6,861 bases of DNA, from contig JAUSPW010000104.1 of NCBI GenBank assembly GCA_030652635.1, positions 1 through 6,861 of the forward strand, in the 5' to 3' direction. Each line of letters opens with the position of its first letter. The stretch's first letter is position 1. This document shows, in pieces, positions 5,759-6,861 of the stretch. This DNA is from Pseudohongiella sp. Lineage in GTDB: Bacteria; Pseudomonadota; Gammaproteobacteria; Pseudomonadales; Pseudohongiellaceae. Both the position numbers and the translations under genes were made by a program. A model generated the notes under the pieces. That model was given only the letters and a program-made list of their open reading frames with translations. It had not been told where the DNA came from and made no database searches.

Positions 5759-6733
5759 CTTTAGGGTTGACTGACTGTCTAGCGCGGATTTTTTAAAAAC
5801 CCGTAGTTGCACCTGAAAACCGTTGCGCAGACCCAGATACATGCTCTGCGCAGTGAGCAAGCCGGCTTGTCCGGCCCACTCGTCCAGTTCATGGCTTTCA
5901 AAACCCAACCACAAATCACCGCAGGCATCACGAACCCAATCCTGATCGTGACGGCTGAGATCAATCAGCAGCAGCACACCATCGGCCTCGAGCAGTTTTG
6001 CCGAATCCTGAAAAGCCTCCCACGGTGACGGGATGTGATGAAGGACCATGTTATAAATCAGCAGGTCCAAGCGAATGCCGCGTGCAATGGCGACCTGTGT
6101 ATCACCGTGAATAAATTCAACGTTCTGTTGCAGGTCGGATATGGTGTTGCGCGCCCTGCTCAGCATTTCTATCGAGTTGTCTAACGCAATCACTTGCTGG
6201 TAAATGCCGGCAAGCTCGCTTAACAGGCGCCCTTCACCCGGGCCGACTTCCATCACTCGGGCACTGGCAGGCAAATGCAATCCAGCCAATAAAGCGTGCA
6301 AGGTATCGCGATAGTTGGCGTATTCAGCAACCAGTTCCTGCTTTTCAAGAAAGCGCTCTGCATGGCGCTCAAAAAACAGCAGCGACTGTTCAGAACGTTC
6401 CGCGTGTATCTGACGAATACCTTTACTGAGCTCAGTGCGCAACTCTGTGCGGTCAAGGCAAGCAAAAGCGGCTTGTTTGACCGCAAAAAACGGGTCTTCA
6501 GGCAGCAACAAAATACGCCGGTAAAAAATACTGTTGCCTTCCCTACGACTGCTAACCAGCCCGGCAGTCGCCAGAATCTTGAGGTGGTGGCTCAGTGCGT
6601 TCTGCCGGATATTCAAAATCCTGCACAGCTCTAATACCCCAAACGATTCAGTTCTCAACACATGCAGTATCTCCAACCTGAGTTCGTCACCCAAGGCTTT
6701 GCTGACGGAGGCAAGACTGTCAATTACAACCAT
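5750..6733 (-). CDS. sahR: ArsR-family regulator with methyltransferase-like sensor domain (SahR type)
   Basis: A 327-residue two-domain protein. Residues about 6–75 form an ArsR-type winged helix-turn-helix (SKALGDELRLEILHVL at 11–26, recognition region about 43–60, wing ending SIFYR at 68–72). After a helical linker (about 80–155) comes a class I SAM-binding fold: motif I VMEVGPGEG (160–168), ALDNS (183–187), GD (210–211) and YNMVLHHI (227–234). The arsenic-binding ELCVC motif is absent (ELCRI at 35–39), arguing against a metal sensor. Known SahR repressors have this architecture, bind SAH and control SAM-cycle genes; being first in an operon with metK, ahcY and metF fits that role closely, although SAH binding here is inferred. 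The ATG at 6733 has no clear Shine-Dalgarno; an in-frame TGA 15 bases upstream excludes a longer protein. The last codons lie in a tandem repeat. A true methyltransferase activity is not excluded. Confidence 0.82.
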   Translation of the reverse strand: MVVIDSLASVSKALGDELRLEILHVLRTESFGVLELCRILNIRQNALSHHLKILATAGLVSSRREGNSIFYRRILLLPEDPFFAVKQAAFACLDRTELRTELSKGIRQIHAERSEQSLLFFERHAERFLEKQELVAEYANYRDTLHALLAGLHLPASARVMEVGPGEGRLLSELAGIYQQVIALDNSIEMLSRARNTISDLQQNVEFIHGDTQVAIARGIRLDLLIYNMVLHHIPSPWEAFQDSAKLLEADGVLLLIDLSRHDQDWVRDACGDLWLGFESHELDEWAGQAGLLTAQSMYLGLRNGFQVQLRVFKKSALDSQSTLKNF

Positions 6734-6767
6734 GTGGAGAGAGTTTCACTGTGCTTTAAAGGCGCGA

Positions 6768-6795
6768 ACTATAACAGGGTGGGCGCATATATCAA
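6768..6795 (-). promoter_or_regulatory. Sigma-70 promoter of the regulator–metK–ahcY–metF–rsmE operon
   Basis: On the minus strand a -35 box TTGATA (6790–6795, 5 of 6 to consensus) and a -10 box TATAGT (6768–6773, 5 of 6) are separated by 16 bases. Transcription would start near 6761, giving a leader of roughly 28 bases before the ATG at 6733. The -35 box lies inside the palindromic operator, the position expected for a repressor that blocks RNA polymerase. It is the only good promoter I find for the cluster. Confidence 0.7.
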
Positions 6796-6809
6796 AATAT
6801 TTTGATATA
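6788..6809. promoter_or_regulatory. Perfect 22-bp palindrome, proposed operator of the ArsR/SahR regulator
   Basis: The half-site TATATCAAAAT (6788–6798) is followed directly by its exact reverse complement ATTTTGATATA (6799–6809), with no spacer or mismatch. AT-rich perfect palindromes of about this length are typical of ArsR-family and SahR operators. It starts 55 bases from the regulator's ATG and overlaps the -35 box, which suggests negative autoregulation of the whole operon. A divergent gene beyond the window edge could share it. Confidence 0.8.
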
Positions 6810-6831
6810 GATCTTTTTGCTGGTTTGGAAA

Positions 6832-6849
6832 CACAAGTGGAAACTTGTG
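6832..6849. other. Inverted repeat upstream of the operator
   Basis: CACAAGT (6832–6838) and ACTTGTG (6843–6849) form a perfect 7-bp stem with a GGAA loop on the + strand. It lies about 22 bases beyond the 22-bp palindrome, away from the regulator. The minus-strand 3' flank is GTTTCC, too weak for a convincing terminator. It could be a second protein site or belong to the leader of a gene outside the window. Confidence 0.4.
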
Positions 6850-6861
6850 CTCAGGTGCGGG

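Noticed and set aside
5750..6733. Arsenic-responsive ArsR regulator or arsenite methyltransferase
   Set aside because: The metal-binding ELCVC motif is missing, no ars genes are nearby, and the neighbours are SAM-cycle genes.

Overview
The window looks like chromosomal core sequence from a gammaproteobacterium. The metK–ahcY–metF order, the MetF and AhcY protein types and the PII/Amt-style ammonium transporter suggest a free-living, possibly Cellvibrio/Pseudomonas-like lineage. That placement is an impression from recognised protein sequences, not a search result. Base composition and codon use look even throughout, and I see no mobile element, tRNA, rRNA or CRISPR array.

Layout: the + strand carries an ammonium transporter gene (52–1314, GTG start). 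It is preceded by what may be the last codons of a PII gene (glnK, ending at 17). A 120-base convergent spacer follows, holding two consecutive hairpin terminators. The rest is one minus-strand cluster, read from right to left: an ArsR-type regulator fused to a methyltransferase-like domain (6733–5750), metK (5694–4537), ahcY (4468–3089), metF (3021–2173) and rsmE (2157–1435). Gaps are 55, 68, 67 and 15 bases, and I see no terminator between genes, so a single operon is likely.

The genes fit together. MetK makes S-adenosylmethionine (SAM), AhcY removes the S-adenosylhomocysteine (SAH) left by methyltransferases, MetF supplies methyl-tetrahydrofolate for remethylating homocysteine, and RsmE is a SAM-consuming rRNA methyltransferase. 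The first gene matches the known SahR type of regulator, an ArsR-family repressor whose sensor domain derives from a SAM-dependent methyltransferase and responds to SAH. Its proposed operator is visible: a perfect 22-bp palindrome (6788–6809) covering the -35 box of a good sigma-70 promoter in front of the regulator. No second copy of this palindrome occurs before metK, ahcY, metF or rsmE, so the whole operon probably answers to this one switch.

The less ordinary details lie in the spacers: a 17-bp tandem repeat (three copies) running over the regulator stop codon into the metK leader; a 13-bp direct repeat able to form a hairpin before ahcY, where some relatives carry an SAH riboswitch; a 7-bp-stem hairpin before metF; and an inverted repeat at the far right edge. 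No wholly unknown system is evident.
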